Below, one piece after another: positions 1 to 11,029 of a DNA stretch of 64,000 nucleotides (the stretch's first letter is position 1; every line of letters starts with the position of its first letter). Source of the stretch: Psococerastis gibbosa (lineage: Eukaryota; Arthropoda; Insecta; Psocodea; Psocidae); assembly GCA_963971405.1 (NCBI GenBank), contig OZ020487.1:10575344-10639343 (forward strand), given 5' to 3'. Below the pieces are notes generated by a model. The model was not told where the DNA came from. It worked only from the letters and a program-made list of their open reading frames with translations, and searched no databases. A program made the translations under genes and the position numbers.

Positions 1-2
1 TA

Positions 3-206
3 CGGCCTTGGCTTGACCTGATCATCCTGGCAAGAGGCATTCAAAGAAGTAGAATATGTTCGAGGGCGCAAATTCTTCACCTTGCTACCAGCGCTAAAGT
101 ACCTCGGCCCGGCATTTCATTTTTGAGAGACTATTTGAGGGAAAAAGCCTTTCAAGTGTACAAAATCAACAAATTAACATTTTGTGTTGTAATTTTGTAT
201 GTTTGA
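3..206 (+). other. Open frame at left edge, unrecognised
   Basis: An uninterrupted frame of 67 codons runs from the window edge to a TGA at 204-206. It could be the C-terminal end of a gene or transposon ORF entering from outside, or a chance open frame. No domain or splice signal was recognised. The rest of 207-695 is AT-rich with nothing identifiable. Confidence 0.15.
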
Positions 207-696
207 AAAGTTTGTTTTATACCTATGTCTGTTAATACGAAAAGAGTTGTTTGAGCTAACTCTATTGGGTTTGCATAAGAGGTTGCCTATTTTGCTAGTT
301 ACCAAGTGTCGCAATTTTGGTCAAAACTAGGATTCCATTGTATAAAAAATATGTGGAGAACATACAGATAGGAATTTGGTGTGGCGTAGAACACGAGAAA
401 CTCAAATTGTGGTCAGTCTTTATGCTCAGAGAAGGAAAAAAATGAGGGAGCGCGGAATTACTCTTAAAGGTAAAAACAGAGTGACAGCGTAATTTTTCAC
501 GACAGTGCCATGCCGACCTCCCGGCATCCAATGGTAAGACCGAGATTTCCAAATATTTTGTAAATAAAGCAGGTCTGGGTATTTTTGAGTAAATGAAACA
601 GCTATCCCCTATTTTTGGAAAATGATTAAATAGTAGTTGAAGTTATCGGAGTAAAATTGCATATTTAAACTTAAATTACACTGCTCACCAGCAGTA

Positions 697-945
697 GTCA
701 GAATGGCGTAGAGGTAACGACTCGGACTATCATCCAGAAGGTGACTGGTTCGAGTCCCACCCGAATGCCAAAATTTTCTAGTGGTACAATTATTTATCTT
801 CTGACTACCATGCTTCGGAGGGCATGTAAAGCCGGCGGTCCCGGCAGTCTTCCCTGACTGTCGATAGGTTAAACAGGAGGCTGTTGATGCAACATGAAAA
901 CTCCTGTACCACGGGTAGTACCACCCCGACACGAATTTACTTTTA
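697..945 (+). mobile_element. SINE-A related tRNA-derived SINE (divergent copy)
   Basis: It has a tRNA-like head with A-box-like GCGTAGAGGTAACG and a B box GGTTCGAGTCC near 747-757. The body block ATGCTTCGGAGGGCATGTAAAG is shared with the SINE-A copies at 16091 and 24277 and elsewhere. The 3' part differs from those copies, so this is a subfamily or a chimera. Confidence 0.6.
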
Positions 946-1552
946 CTGCTCACCAAAAAGAAAAATGGGCATGGGTTTTACTTAATATATTGTATTTTGA
1001 TTATATAAGCAAAATAACATACAGTATTATACAGTACATGAGTATATAAAATTGCAATTGAAAATATTTGCTTTTTAAGAGTACCTATACGTTCGATAGG
1101 AAATTGGCAGCCCCAAATTTAATACTTCTTATTTAATTAACGAATTAGCTTATTAACTAAATTAATTAATTAGCTTTATATAGTAATAGGGTGTATGAAA
1201 TAGTCTTTTACCAATTGAGCGGGTTAAATTTTTATAAATTTAAAAAAAAAATTAAGTGAAAGTATCAAACCAACCTATTTTCGTGTGATCCAGGTGTATA
1301 ATGTGTACGGCTTCTATTGTAATATAAATACTTTGCGTGGTAAATTAAAAGAACCGGTACGAGTTTCCCAGTACATACGTTCCTATTTACCAATTATTTA
1401 CTGTAATAGTTCTTTGGTGAATAATTGTCTATCAAGCACTCTAAAGCCAGAAGAAGAAGAAGAAGTTTACGAGTACAATAATATATTGTATCGAAATCTC
1501 TTTAAATAAAAATAAGAACAATATTGATTAACTGCTTCTTCTTCAACTGGCT
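946..1552. other. AT-rich spacer, no gene seen
   Basis: Low-complexity A/T stretches and short chance frames only. A (GAAGAA)-like run sits at 1450-1466. I recognise no gene, RNA or element ends. Confidence 0.4.
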
Positions 1553-1862
1553 CTACAGCCCGTAATGAGCTTTGGCCTGCTCGAGAACACTCCTCCAGTC
1601 ATCTCTGCCCTGTACAACGCTCCACCACCTACAGACTCCCAACTCGAGATGGTCAGTTTCCAAGTCATTCTTCCAGCGTTTTCGAGGACGTCCGGCCAGT
1701 CGTCTTCCTGTCATGCTGGCCTTGTACATCTTTTTCGGCATGCGGTCGTCTGACATTCTTACGACGTGTCCCAGCCATCTTCTGCGTTGCCTTTTTAAGA
1801 AACCGGACTATGTCTTCTCCGTCAAGTATTGCATCTATTCCGGAGTTGGTTTCTTTTTAAAA
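1553..1862 (-). pseudogene. LINE reverse-transcriptase ORF, C-terminal tail fragment
   Basis: The minus strand reads through a C-terminal tail typical of arthropod non-LTR (LINE) ORF2 proteins: RRRWLGHVVRMSDDRMPKK, a basic GRRLAGRPRKRW block, and a terminus ending VLEQAKAHYGL followed by a stop at 1553. Known LINE ORF2 proteins are ~900-1300 aa, so only the last ~100 codons remain. This is a 5'-truncated insertion. The upstream (higher-coordinate) boundary is near 1862. The same architecture occurs in the LINE at 21475-22640. It is not expected to be functional. Confidence 0.8.
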
Positions 1863-2550
1863 TTCTGTTTCTATTAAAATTGATTGACTGTTTACCTAAA
1901 ATTAAATTCTTAGTTATTCAATTTTATTATTTCAACCTCCCACATCAGTCCATCACGTAGTATAATATTTATAGGCATTTAAAGACCGTAACTGAAGGAA
2001 AATTAATATTGAGTGGGAAAATATTTTTCAAAGGCAGGCACAATTTGTCACCTCTAACGACCAACCTCATCATATTTGCGATGAAAAGGTTTTTGTTGTT
2101 TTTGTACCTCTTACATTTTAAACAAAGCTTGCAAACGCTTTTAAAGACTGCCTAATGAGTTTAAAAGGAATTTTTTTACTTTACTTTCCATTAAATTGAA
2201 CACGAGTCTAATTGTATAAGAGATGGAGAGTGGTGCAATGGAGGGAATAAACAAATAAAAATATAAAAACCTACTTAAACTCTTCGCAAACTGTTTTATT
2301 TCTTATTTACTTATTTTTTTAACCTGAATCAAAGCACATGAATAGCCTGATTATTTAGACTTACATCGGGCGCAGTCTCAGATTTGTCGACCTTACTTTC
2401 AATTGTTACCTGTCTTTACGTGCTTGTTTTATTACTCTTTAGGGAGTTAATCTGAATTTTTTGTGACTTTTCAATTCCAGCAGATTTTCTTTTATTCGGC
2501 CAGCAGTAAAAATACCCGATGATGCATGAAACTTAAACGAGCCAAATCTT
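1863..2550. other. Intergenic AT-rich DNA, nothing recognised
   Basis: No coding frame with recognisable similarity, no tRNA-like boxes and no terminal repeats were seen. Confidence 0.4.
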
Positions 2551-2821
2551 AAATAACTTGCTTAGTAGCAGTATGGTTGGGCACAGTCCCAGACCACGGT
2601 GTGGGCCCATAGGACAGGGGACCTCCTGATTATAGTGGATTCCGAACCACTTGGGAAACACAGTGAAGTCACACGGTTAGTTCGGAGGTGACCGGGACAA
2701 GTCCTACCATGTTTCCCTACCGGCACTGTGCACACTACCATGTTATATGCATCTTTGAACCTGCTCTGGTCCGCTGGATTCAACTTGGTAAGGCGGCCGG
2801 CTAAAAAAATAACTTGCTTAG
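2551..2821. mobile_element. SINE-B retroposon with 15-bp target duplication
   Basis: The insertion body is 2566-2806. It is flanked by identical 15-bp copies of AAATAACTTGCTTAG (2551-2565 and 2807-2821), with a short A-run at the right end, as expected for LINE-driven retroposition. The body includes the block CTCCTGATTATAGTGGATTC and GTTCGGAGGTGACC, shared with copies at 7425-7706, 23580-23870 (reverse) and 50510-50740. The orientation is unsettled because no clear pol III head was identified. Confidence 0.75.
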
Positions 2822-3325
2822 TTAATTAAGTAAAAAATAAAAAGTACTAAATTTTGGGCAGCCAACTTCCTACGGGCTGTACATTCTTAAAATACAAAAC
2901 TGAAATTTTGTCACAAAACTCACAATTTCAAAAAACATTTTCTTCAGGATTTCGATTCTCTCTATTCTCTTATGCCATATAAGACCCTTACAGAAGGGCA
3001 CTTGCTTGAATCTGACAAAAAAATATTTATTAAACAATAAGCCAGTTAACATTTTTTTTTGTGCTTGTGGTGAACCGTAATGGACGTATTATCTATTCAC
3101 AAGGGAGACAGCTGAATAGCGAAATATTATGATGAATTACTTTGTAAATTAATGGGAACTTTCCCAAGACTGGGGCGATAATTAATCAGCATTATATACA
3201 ATATTAACTACCGCCAAGTTAAAATGTTCCCCTGAGCATTGTCAACCAGACATAAATTTTACTGGCTTGAACAGCATCACCAATGGGAGTTTTGTTTATT
3301 ACTTTTTATTTTCACTACTATTATA
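2822..3325. other. Spacer, nothing recognised
   Basis: AT-rich sequence with only short chance frames on either strand. Confidence 0.35.
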
Positions 3326-3530
3326 CAATATAAAGAAAGCTTTGTAATGATCGAAATTTCTAACGTATTTAGGCTACACCGTTTTTACAAACTGCCCGTC
3401 CGTCTTTCTGTATGCCTGTTGGCTGTCTGTCTATTCACGGATTTTTTACCAAACAACAAGAAGGGTTTTATTGAAATTCGGCATGTAGATTCCCATTATA
3501 TGCGACTCATAGGTCATATATTACTTTTAT
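3326..3530 (+). repeat. Diverged partial REP-Q copy
   Basis: GAAAGCTTTGTAATGATCGAAATTT followed by a degenerate TCTGT-rich core and GAAATTCGGCATGTAGATTC matches the 5' part of the REP-Q repeat (for example 4668-5501) with many differences. It looks like an old fragment. Confidence 0.5.
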
Positions 3531-4448
3531 TAGGGGTATTCATTGCTTTGATAGAAAAGGGACTAGAAAAATAGATAAATAGCTCAGCGTGAGGATACCT
3601 CCGCCAACCATAGAAATAGAAAAACGTAACTTAACTTACCTCCAAAGTTTCTTTGCCTTTAGATATTAACATATGAATCTGCTGTAGTCCACCTCTTGCC
3701 ACATGTTTCCTTTAGTTGTTTTTAGGGAGATTCATCTACTTATTGAGATGGTGACCAATGTTCTTCACAACTTTTCATTTCAAGACCCCCTGAGCCTAAA
3801 ACCACCCTCCGTTCAAAACGTTATATATGTATATATACTGTATGTATGTATATCGATTTTAGGAAACACTCTAACTTCCGTAAATATTATCTGATTTTAA
3901 TGAAACTTGGCACAAAAATTGATCATACAAATGTCTTGATTGAGTTCGTTAACCCGCTAGATCCACTATTAAGTTGAAAGATGGCCGCCGATTGAAACCT
4001 TATGTAATTCATGTGTCAGTTAACATTGGTCTCAGAGAAATGAATTAAAATCTGACTGAAAGTCCGTATTTTTATCTACGATAATGGTAATCTACACTTT
4101 TTACGACAAATCAACCATTTTATGATGGAAAGTGGAAATAATTGGATAAATAAAAGCTCATAGTCGGCATTTTGGTTCGAAATTTGGAACACAAGAGTGT
4201 TCAGTGTGTTGATGTTGTGGATGGGAAAATAATGAAGTATTTTTAATTTTTATTACATGCATAGCGTAGGTAGCGTAGAGGAAAATCAGGGTCTGCGGAA
4301 TCTCCTTACTCCTGATCGGCCAGAGCCGAAAGGGATTTTTTAAAATTAATTTCTGCCTTTAAAAAGAAAAAGCAAGATTCAAATTCAAAACAACAACAAA
4401 TGTGACCGTTTTCGATTTCCCAAGTGCAGTTCCCTAACCTACCAATCA
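3531..4448. other. Spacer with short GTAT microsatellite
   Basis: A short TGTATGTATGTAT run sits near 3840. Around 3860-3920 there is a decayed block (TTTTAATGAAACTTGGCAC) that resembles the style of the dispersed repeats but is not assignable. No gene was seen. Confidence 0.3.
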
Positions 4449-4621
4449 GCAGCCTGATCGAGGCGATTATAATACCGGTATTTATTTAATCCCCTCTGGT
4501 ATTAAAAATGTAAACAAGATAATTTTGTAATGGAAAGTGCTATTCAAAATTTGTATGTTTACAGTTATAATCCTAGGGTATTTATTTAACCCCGGTATTA
4601 TAATCGCCTCGATCAGGCTGC
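4449..4621. repeat. Palindromic miniature element (PAL-2)
   Basis: Terminal inverted arms of about 30 bp (GCAGCCTGATCGAGGCGATT onward, inverse at the right end) enclose a core GTATTAAAAATGTAAACAAG. Related cores occur at 25396-25500 and 51405-51545, so this is a small dispersed foldback family. Confidence 0.65.
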
Positions 4622-4667
4622 AGGTGAAGTAGGAAACGTAGAAAAACACGTATCCTTATGGCATTAT

Positions 4668-5501
4668 TGCTTTCCAATTTATACGTAGTATAAGGAAAGC
4701 TTTGTGATGGTCGAAATTTTCGATTCCGAGATTTCAACGGATTTACACGTTTTCAGGTCCCAGGAACCCAAAAAAGTGGTTTTTACGAAACGTCTGTCTG
4801 TCTGCCTGTCTGTCTGTCTGTCTGTCTGTGCATCGATTTCCGGGCAAACTACTCGGTCGATTTTGATGAAATTCGGCATGTAGATTCACAAAAATCATAT
4901 CTCGAGAAAATATATGTTTTTTATTAGGGGCTAACTTAATTTGGGGGGTTTCATTCTCAAAAAACTCCAAAAAAACGCCAAAAAAAATTATTTCTCAAAA
5001 ACGGCTCCAACGATTTCTTTTAAATTCACATATATTCTAGTCGTTCTTAATGTTGATAAAATGCGGGGGTCGCTTACCCCTTGATAGTTTGCTTCGGGGG
5101 GTAAAAAAATAAAAATAACTTAATTTCAATGAAAAATAATATTTCTGCGAAACTTTTCTATCGATGATTTCTACCTTCAGGCATGTTTTAGGTGTTAAGT
5201 TGAGTAACGAAACCGGACAGTTGGCTTTCCCAGAAACCTATTTGCTTTTGCGCAAAAAATTGTTTTTAAAAAAATGATAGAAACTTCACGCTGAAATGCA
5301 TTGCCTGCCCTGCCATTATTACTGTGTTGTAATGTGTTTTAAATATATTGAGGTTACTTCACCTCCAGTGACGTCAGGTGGACACCCGAGATATCCGAAA
5401 TTTAACCGTAGGAAAATTATTTACCATGAAATTATTCATTTTCTCTCCCTACTAATTGATAAATTGGAAAGCATGTTCGAGTAAACTCGGACCGGTTCTT
5501 T
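4668..5501 (+). repeat. REP-Q dispersed repeat, copy 1
   Basis: This is an ~830-bp unit starting TGCTTTCCAATTTATACGTA and ending ACTCGGACCGGTTCTTT. It carries a CTGT tetranucleotide array at 4793-4829. Five long copies lie in the window (here, 40506, 45912 minus, 56754, 59487). In this copy the 3' C-run seen in the others is just CACCCGAG. No transposase or RT is encoded. The start and end share a short inverted motif (TTTCCAATTTA / TAAATTGGAAA). The family is unclassified. Confidence 0.85.
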
Positions 5502-5610
5502 TTCTACGTAGAAAAACTGTAGTTCTATATTCCCACAGTTTCCTCTTTTCCCTTAGGGGAAACCAAACACCATGAGAGAATTTCTTCAGTGACTTCGTGG
5601 AAGCGAAACA

Positions 5611-5810
5611 TTATTAATACCTTTATATATAAAAAACAAAATTGCACTTAATTCCACAACATAAATTTTTATTGACAGCTGTTTCGGTGTACCCTGGTGT
5701 AGTCTAACCGGTGTAGTCTGAAGATGGTGTTACACCGAAACAGTTGTCATTAAAAATTTATGTTGTAGAATTAAGTGCAATTTTGCTTTTTATATATAAA
5801 GTTATTAATA
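5611..5810. repeat. Long hairpin with hammerhead-like core
   Basis: Two near-perfect inverted arms of ~80 bp (5611-5691 and 5731-5810) surround a ~39-bp loop with a direct GGTGTAGTCT duplication. At 5718-5748 the plus strand has CTGAAGA, then a short self-complementary GGTG..CACC, then GAAA, then ACA..TGT closing on GTC. That order is the catalytic-core order of a hammerhead ribozyme, with one extra T after CTGAAGA and no obvious stem I. Such motifs are known from Penelope-like elements and retrozymes. Function is inferred only. Confidence 0.5.
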
Positions 5811-6879
5811 AAAACCAAACACAGTGAATACCCCTACAATGACAAAATTATTTGAAATTAACTTTACCTCAGCGATACAAATCTCTATAGATTATATACA
5901 TTTTAAATATAAAATATGTAAATTGTATGTAAATATTATCTACTTACTATAAGAAATTAATAAAAAATGTTTATCACGCCCAGGCAATTCGCAGGCAGTT
6001 CCCAGGCAAGTCCGAAACGTTTGCCATGAGAAGAGAGAGAGCTGCTACAGGATGTATTTAGGGTAAGTGTATATATTCATATTCATTTTATATTGTATAT
6101 TAATAATTAAGCCCTTTCATTGTGTACAGCCTTCTATATGGTAAAATAAACCATAACAGCTATTATTTAGCCTGTAATGTGAGCCAGCGTTGCGCCCGCA
6201 GTGCTTTATCCCACCTCTAATGACGGTGCCCAGCACGCCAGCACTTGAGCTAGGCAATTGTGAAGTTGCTAAAAGAGAAAGGTGGAACAACTAATTTTGG
6301 TGACCTCGTTCTTTGCATGCTGTTAAAAATAAGGGGGAGTTTGACAAGGGATGAGTGTATTTGTATAAGTGTACATATTTTGGAAAATCTCTTAGGTTAA
6401 TAAACAGAACACAGAATGGTTTTACCCCGAATTCAATAAATCTGTGGGGACCACTTAGTCCCACATGTGTAATAACCAGTCTGCTTCCAGCTTCACCTTT
6501 TTCCCGGTAGATGGCGCTGTTCACATTCAGATAATTCAATATTCCTCAATCTTCCTTGTACGTATTTATTTCTCTTATTCAATAATATCTTTAATCTACC
6601 CTCTGTGTCTCATCAGCTCCTTTAGCTGTGGACACAGAGTTGGTTTTTCTATATGGAAGCAGGCTGGATCAAATTCAATATTAATTGTAAGCATGTATCG
6701 TTCTCGTCTCACAGCTCATATTGTAACCACTGTGTGTTAAATTACTCTAACTTGAGTCGAAGCACTGCAATACAAACCAATTCAAGTCTACACTGCCCAT
6801 TCAATTGCATCGTCCTTCGACTAGCCACAAATCATTTATTGTTTGATGCAGAATGGCATGGGCCGCCAGCGTTTCCACT
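5811..6879. other. Spacer, no recognised gene
   Basis: There is a GC-richer patch at 6176-6260 and another at 6465-6520 (containing GGTAGATGGCGCTG). Neither gives a recognisable protein, RNA or element boundary. Confidence 0.3.
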
Positions 6880-7026
6880 TTGAGGGAAATTTCCCTTTTT
6901 AGGGAAAATCCGGGTTTATTCACTGCACTAAAGGGAAATTGGAGGGAAAGGGGAATTTTGAGGGAAATTTGAAGAAGTAAGAGAGATATTGAGGGAAATT
7001 TGAGGGAAAACTGGTGGAAAACAGGA
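6880..7026. repeat. Imperfect GAGGGAAATT tandem repeats
   Basis: About ten degenerate copies of a GAGGGAAATTT-type unit are strung together, with spacing drifting between copies. It is simple-sequence DNA, not coding. Confidence 0.6.
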
Positions 7027-7337
7027 GAAGTCAAGGATTAAAATAAATTAGCTGAAAATGGAAAATGTTACAATATATAATAAAACACATAAAACTTGAT
7101 AATTGATAAATATGAATAAATAACGGTTTCAAATTTTAGCGCCAATGTTATGAATTCTCAATTCTGATGCCACTGGCTTGGTGGGAATTTTAAAAACAGG
7201 AGTACCTTATGATGATGATTTGACTAGTTGTAGCAGCACAACTACACGACAACACGAGGTAAAGGCACAGGCACGTGTTTTGGGTCCTCCCCCCGAAATA
7301 TTTGCAGCGTACACTAGATAGAATGGAGTTTTAAATA

Positions 7338-7820
7338 TACAGTAGAATCCGGTTATAATGACACCGAAGGTAATTGAAAAACATGGATGTCATACAAGAC
7401 GCATAGTATACAATATACCTAGTAGTAGTATTAGCGTTCGTCGGGTTAATAACGACTTAGGCCTCATATTTGGGCCCATAGAGCGACTCCGACTTGATTG
7501 TCCTATGCCAGCCCATAGGACCGTGGACCTCCTGATTATAGTGGATTCCGAACCACTTGGGAAACACAGTGAAGTCACACGATTAGTTCGGAGGTGACCA
7601 GGACAAGCCCTACCATGTTTCCCTACCGGCACTGCACATGACCAAGTTATCTGCAGCTTTGAACCTGCTCTCGTCTGCTGGATTCAACTTGGTATGGCGG
7701 CCGGCTTACAATATGCCTAAGTATATATAATGAAAACCAAACTATCTTCGTAATTCGTCATAATAGGCGGTTGGTCCATATTCAATATAGACGGAGTCTT
7801 AATAAACGGATTCTACTGTA
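7338..7820. mobile_element. pogo/Tigger-like MITE (TA target site)
   Basis: It has terminal inverted repeats CAGTAGAATCCGGTTATAA and, at the other end, the inverse of CAGTAGAATCCGTTTATTAA, flanked by TA on both sides (7338-7339, 7819-7820). This resembles the CAGTnGAACC..TATAACGA termini of pogo/Tigger elements in the mariner superfamily. There is no transposase ORF. It is interrupted by a SINE-B insertion at 7425-7706. Without that insertion it would be about 180-200 bp. Confidence 0.75.
7409..7723. mobile_element. SINE-B copy nested in the pogo-like MITE
   Basis: The body is ~7425-7706, flanked by TACAATATACCTAGTA (7409-7424) and TACAATATGCCTAAGTA (7707-7723), a slightly diverged ~16-bp target duplication. 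The body matches 2566-2806. Nesting shows that the MITE landed first and the SINE second. Confidence 0.7.
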
Positions 7821-8069
7821 TTGAGGTTACACCAATTTTAGGAAAACTCGTTAAAAGAGCGAGGGAAAATCATTGGCGTAAATAGGGCGGTCCTCCCCAG
7901 GATTTCTGGTGACAAATGGAGGCTAAAGGCGTAGTATCCACAATAACGAAAGGGAAATTAATTCTTGGTGTGCTTATTTCACCTGAAAGACTTAATAAAA
8001 ATAATTATAAACATATTGACCAAGTACTTTCACAAAAAAGAATATTACTCGAAAAGCTTAAAACCCCAA

Positions 8070-8430
8070 TACTTCAGACCTATTTTTTCAGAATTTTTCT
8101 CCGGGCCCCCCGCAGTGATAGGTTTATTTGTCGGTAAAATCTCAACTGTACTGCTTGCAAAATGCGTAAATCCTCACGAATTTGGGCCTATTTATAATTT
8201 TTTTTTCCTCTGGGGGAGACCCCCGGGCCCCCCTTTCTCCAGGCTATAACATGCGCAAAAACCTCACTGATCTGGGACCATTTATCAATTTTTTCTCCGG
8301 GGAGAACCCCGGACCCCCTTTCCTCCAATGTATGATATGCGTAAAACCTCACTAATTTGGGCCTATTAATTATCAATTTTTTCTCCGGGGGAGACCCCCG
8401 GGACCCCCTGCCTCCAGGGTATAACATGTG
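8070..8430. repeat. Minisatellite with CCGGGGGAGACCCCCGGG palindrome
   Basis: There are three to four ~100-bp units, each with a GGGCCTATTTATCAATTTTTT part, a self-complementary GGGGGAGACCCCCGGG core and a TATAACATGCGTAAAACCTCACT part. Related single or few-copy blocks occur at 11030-11470, 14770-15080 (reverse) and 58430-58620. The GC hairpin contrasts sharply with the AT-rich flanks. Confidence 0.75.
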
Positions 8431-8573
8431 TATTGGTCACTTACACCCTACTTGAAAGATGAATGTATAGGTTCCAATTTTAGGCAAAATTCTCCCGCAT
8501 CCTCCGAGAAAAATACCAAAATCCGCGTCTGATAGCACCATTCAAAACAGGTTCAGCAATTTCGCCGTCATGC

Positions 8574-8600
8574 ATATATATATATATATATATATATATA
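8574..8600. repeat. (AT)n microsatellite
   Basis: Uninterrupted alternating AT over 27 bases. Confidence 0.95.
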
Positions 8601-8996
8601 GTAGAATGAATGAGACGACTAAGTCGCTGGGCGTTCCAGAAACAAAAGTTTACTTTTTTTTTTTGTTTTTTTGTTTTACTGAACTTGAATAGTATAATGT
8701 ATATAACGTATTTCATGCTCATTAAAAACAATAAAAATTAAATATTAAAAATTAAATAATAAAAAAGTCATATAATTTGCTGGTGGTAAAATGGGAGGAA
8801 ACTAGGTTTGAACCCAATCTACCGGCGTGGTCACCATTCAGGTACCTATCTGAAAAAAAATACCGGTAATCACCACAAGGACATGGGGAAATTCTCAAGA
8901 AAAATTAGGATTAGTGGGCTCGAATTCCATTATCCCGTTTCCTACCATTTTTTCGTATCTTCCTTTCTCTAATTCTCCTGCATGTAGACTGTAGAG

Positions 8997-9410
8997 CAGC
9001 CATCCCCAAACTATGGCCCGCGGGTCATGAAGTGACCCGCAGCTCTTTTTGAAGTGGCCCTCGGCCTACTTGACAAAAAATTAAAAAGTCGGCGACTAGC
9101 CTGCCGCGAGGTGCATTAGCGTAGCCAAAGGGGGGGGGGGGAGGGTCAGTGGGGTCCGCCCAAAATGTTTGCTAAATAGCAAAGTTTTTAGATACATTTA
9201 TCTAAAAAAAACCTATCGTAAGCGGGCTAACTTTATGAAAACTGAGCCCTCCCCCAAAAAAAAATTCTGGCTACGCCACTGAGGAGAATTCTAATACTGG
9301 AGCAATTGTTGAAGAAAATTTTCATGCTTTTTCATTTTTACACCTGCAGCCTGCGGTTAAGTACCTGGCCCTCGGAGTGACACTCGAGGAAAAAAGTTTG
9401 GGGACCACTG
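8997..9410. mobile_element. hAT-like MITE with nested G-run element
   Basis: The ends are CAGCCATCCCCAAACTATGG on the left and, inverted on the right, CAGTGGTCCCCAAACTTTTT. Such CAGTGGTCCCCAAAC termini are typical of non-autonomous hAT elements. No clean 8-bp duplication is visible, so it is probably old. Inside, at about 9117-9283, lies a second element with GCGTAGCCA..TGGCTACGCC ends and a 12-G run. Confidence 0.6.
9117..9283. mobile_element. G-run miniature element nested in the hAT-like MITE
   Basis: The left end TTAGCGTAGCCAAAGG with a G-run and the right end TTCTGGCTACGCCACTG are inverted relative to one another. It belongs to the GTAGCCAG..CTGGCTACG group found at 25883 and 27899. The 8-bp duplication is not clear here. 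Confidence 0.5.
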
Positions 9411-11029
9411 CGCTACTCAGTGCCGGATTAACCCATGGGTGAAACTGAAAGTGAAGGAAACTTCCCCCGGGTGGGTATTTGAGGGGTCGCCTGCTAGCTT
9501 TTCCCGGCACTAATTTATGCTTATTTGGTTATTTGGAAACAGAGAAGAAGAGCACCTTTCTCACTCATTTATATTTACAGGTTTTTAGGCATAACGAGGG
9601 AAGTATATGCATAATAAATATGAAACACCTAAAGTGCAAAATATACTGTATATACGGTTTGGCTGCTCGATTGTTCGAATTGTCGCTCTATAGTCTAAAT
9701 TATGCAACAGGATTAAAAAGTTTTAGCAAGTTTCTCTACTTTTATTTTTGAGTTTAAGAAAACTTATTTATTTGACATAACTGACCTGACTGCATTAATA
9801 CTGTTTTGTGAGGCGATTGGCCATTTCAGGTTGGGACTTTGTAAAATTTCCGCTTAGGGCTCCGGGAAAGTTTTACCCCCCCCCCCCCCCCCCAGAGGAG
9901 TGCCTGAATTGTCTGAGTTTCATCATACCCTAACTAGGAAAATACCCTTTCTCGATAGCATAAAACTGTGAGTTTTTTTTAGAACAAAACTGCTCAACAA
10001 TTTCTCTCTTATATAGATTTCTAGAACATAAACTTACTCCTATATTTCTGCTTGTTAGGACTCCAACTACGGTTTCAACTGACAGTTCTCTGGGCAATAT
10101 TGTAAGCGATATATTGTATTAGCATAAAATTGTCGATTCACGCTGAAGGGAGGAGTTTTAAATTTTTTTATAGACTAATAAAGCATACACTAATTTTTCC
10201 TGGCAAACGCAGATGCAGGCCACTGAAAAAAAGTCTAATAAGCTTTTGGTTGCCCGCGTTTGCAAGCGAGCTCACGCTAGAGAGAAGGACGGGGGAGGGG
10301 GGAGAGTTAAATCCCCTCCGTATGTACATTAGTTCCCGAATATAGCATCGGGAATGTATACTCCAGGCTATATCAGCTGTATGTATCATGTAATTTGCGG
10401 ATCGTATTTAAGAATGAGTGTGGGAAATGGGGTTCGAAACCTCGCCCGCGGGAAGCGTCGGTTATGCAGCCAACACTTCCAAAAAGAGCAGTGGTTAGTG
10501 GTTTGCGAATACTGAAGGAATAAAAGCGCAAAAAACTCAAACCGAAATTTGTTGCATGACGATGAATGTCGGATGTTTTCGGTTTCATTCATACGAATAC
10601 AAACGAAGTACGGATAAAAATACGGGGGTCTTCCTCTCCGGGCGTAACATCACCTAGGGGCGCCAAATTGGGCAAAAAAATTATCAACATGGATATTTTG
10701 TGACAAAAAATTACAATCTAAAACTAATTATACATTAAAAAAAGAATATACTGTAATAATTATTTGGATTTCATTGTAAATCGGGGGTTGGTATAGGCAG
10801 CAGCCAACCTGCAATAACGCTGGTTTATTTTTTTTTAAGTTGACAATTTCTATATTGTTGAGACATGTGAGACATGTGAGACTCTGATTAAAAATTAATA
10901 AAGAAACTATTTAAGAACCACAATGTCTGTAGAGGGGCTGAGCTCTCTTTTGTGTGGGGGTACCTCGACGCCCCGTCTGTTAAGCGCCAGTGGTCACCAT
11001 TTAAAACCCCGCCCTTTCGCAGAAACTCA
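9411..11029. other. Spacer with a poly-C run
   Basis: A short CAGTGCCGG..CCGGCACTA palindromic patch at 9419-9512 may be another tiny TIR element. A run of about 16 C lies near 9877-9893. Otherwise short chance frames only, for example around 10130-10590. Confidence 0.3.

Noticed and set aside
4679..4970. DRQTDRQTDRQ-type small proteins
   Set aside because: Antisense reading of the CTGT array in REP-Q, repeated in other copies.
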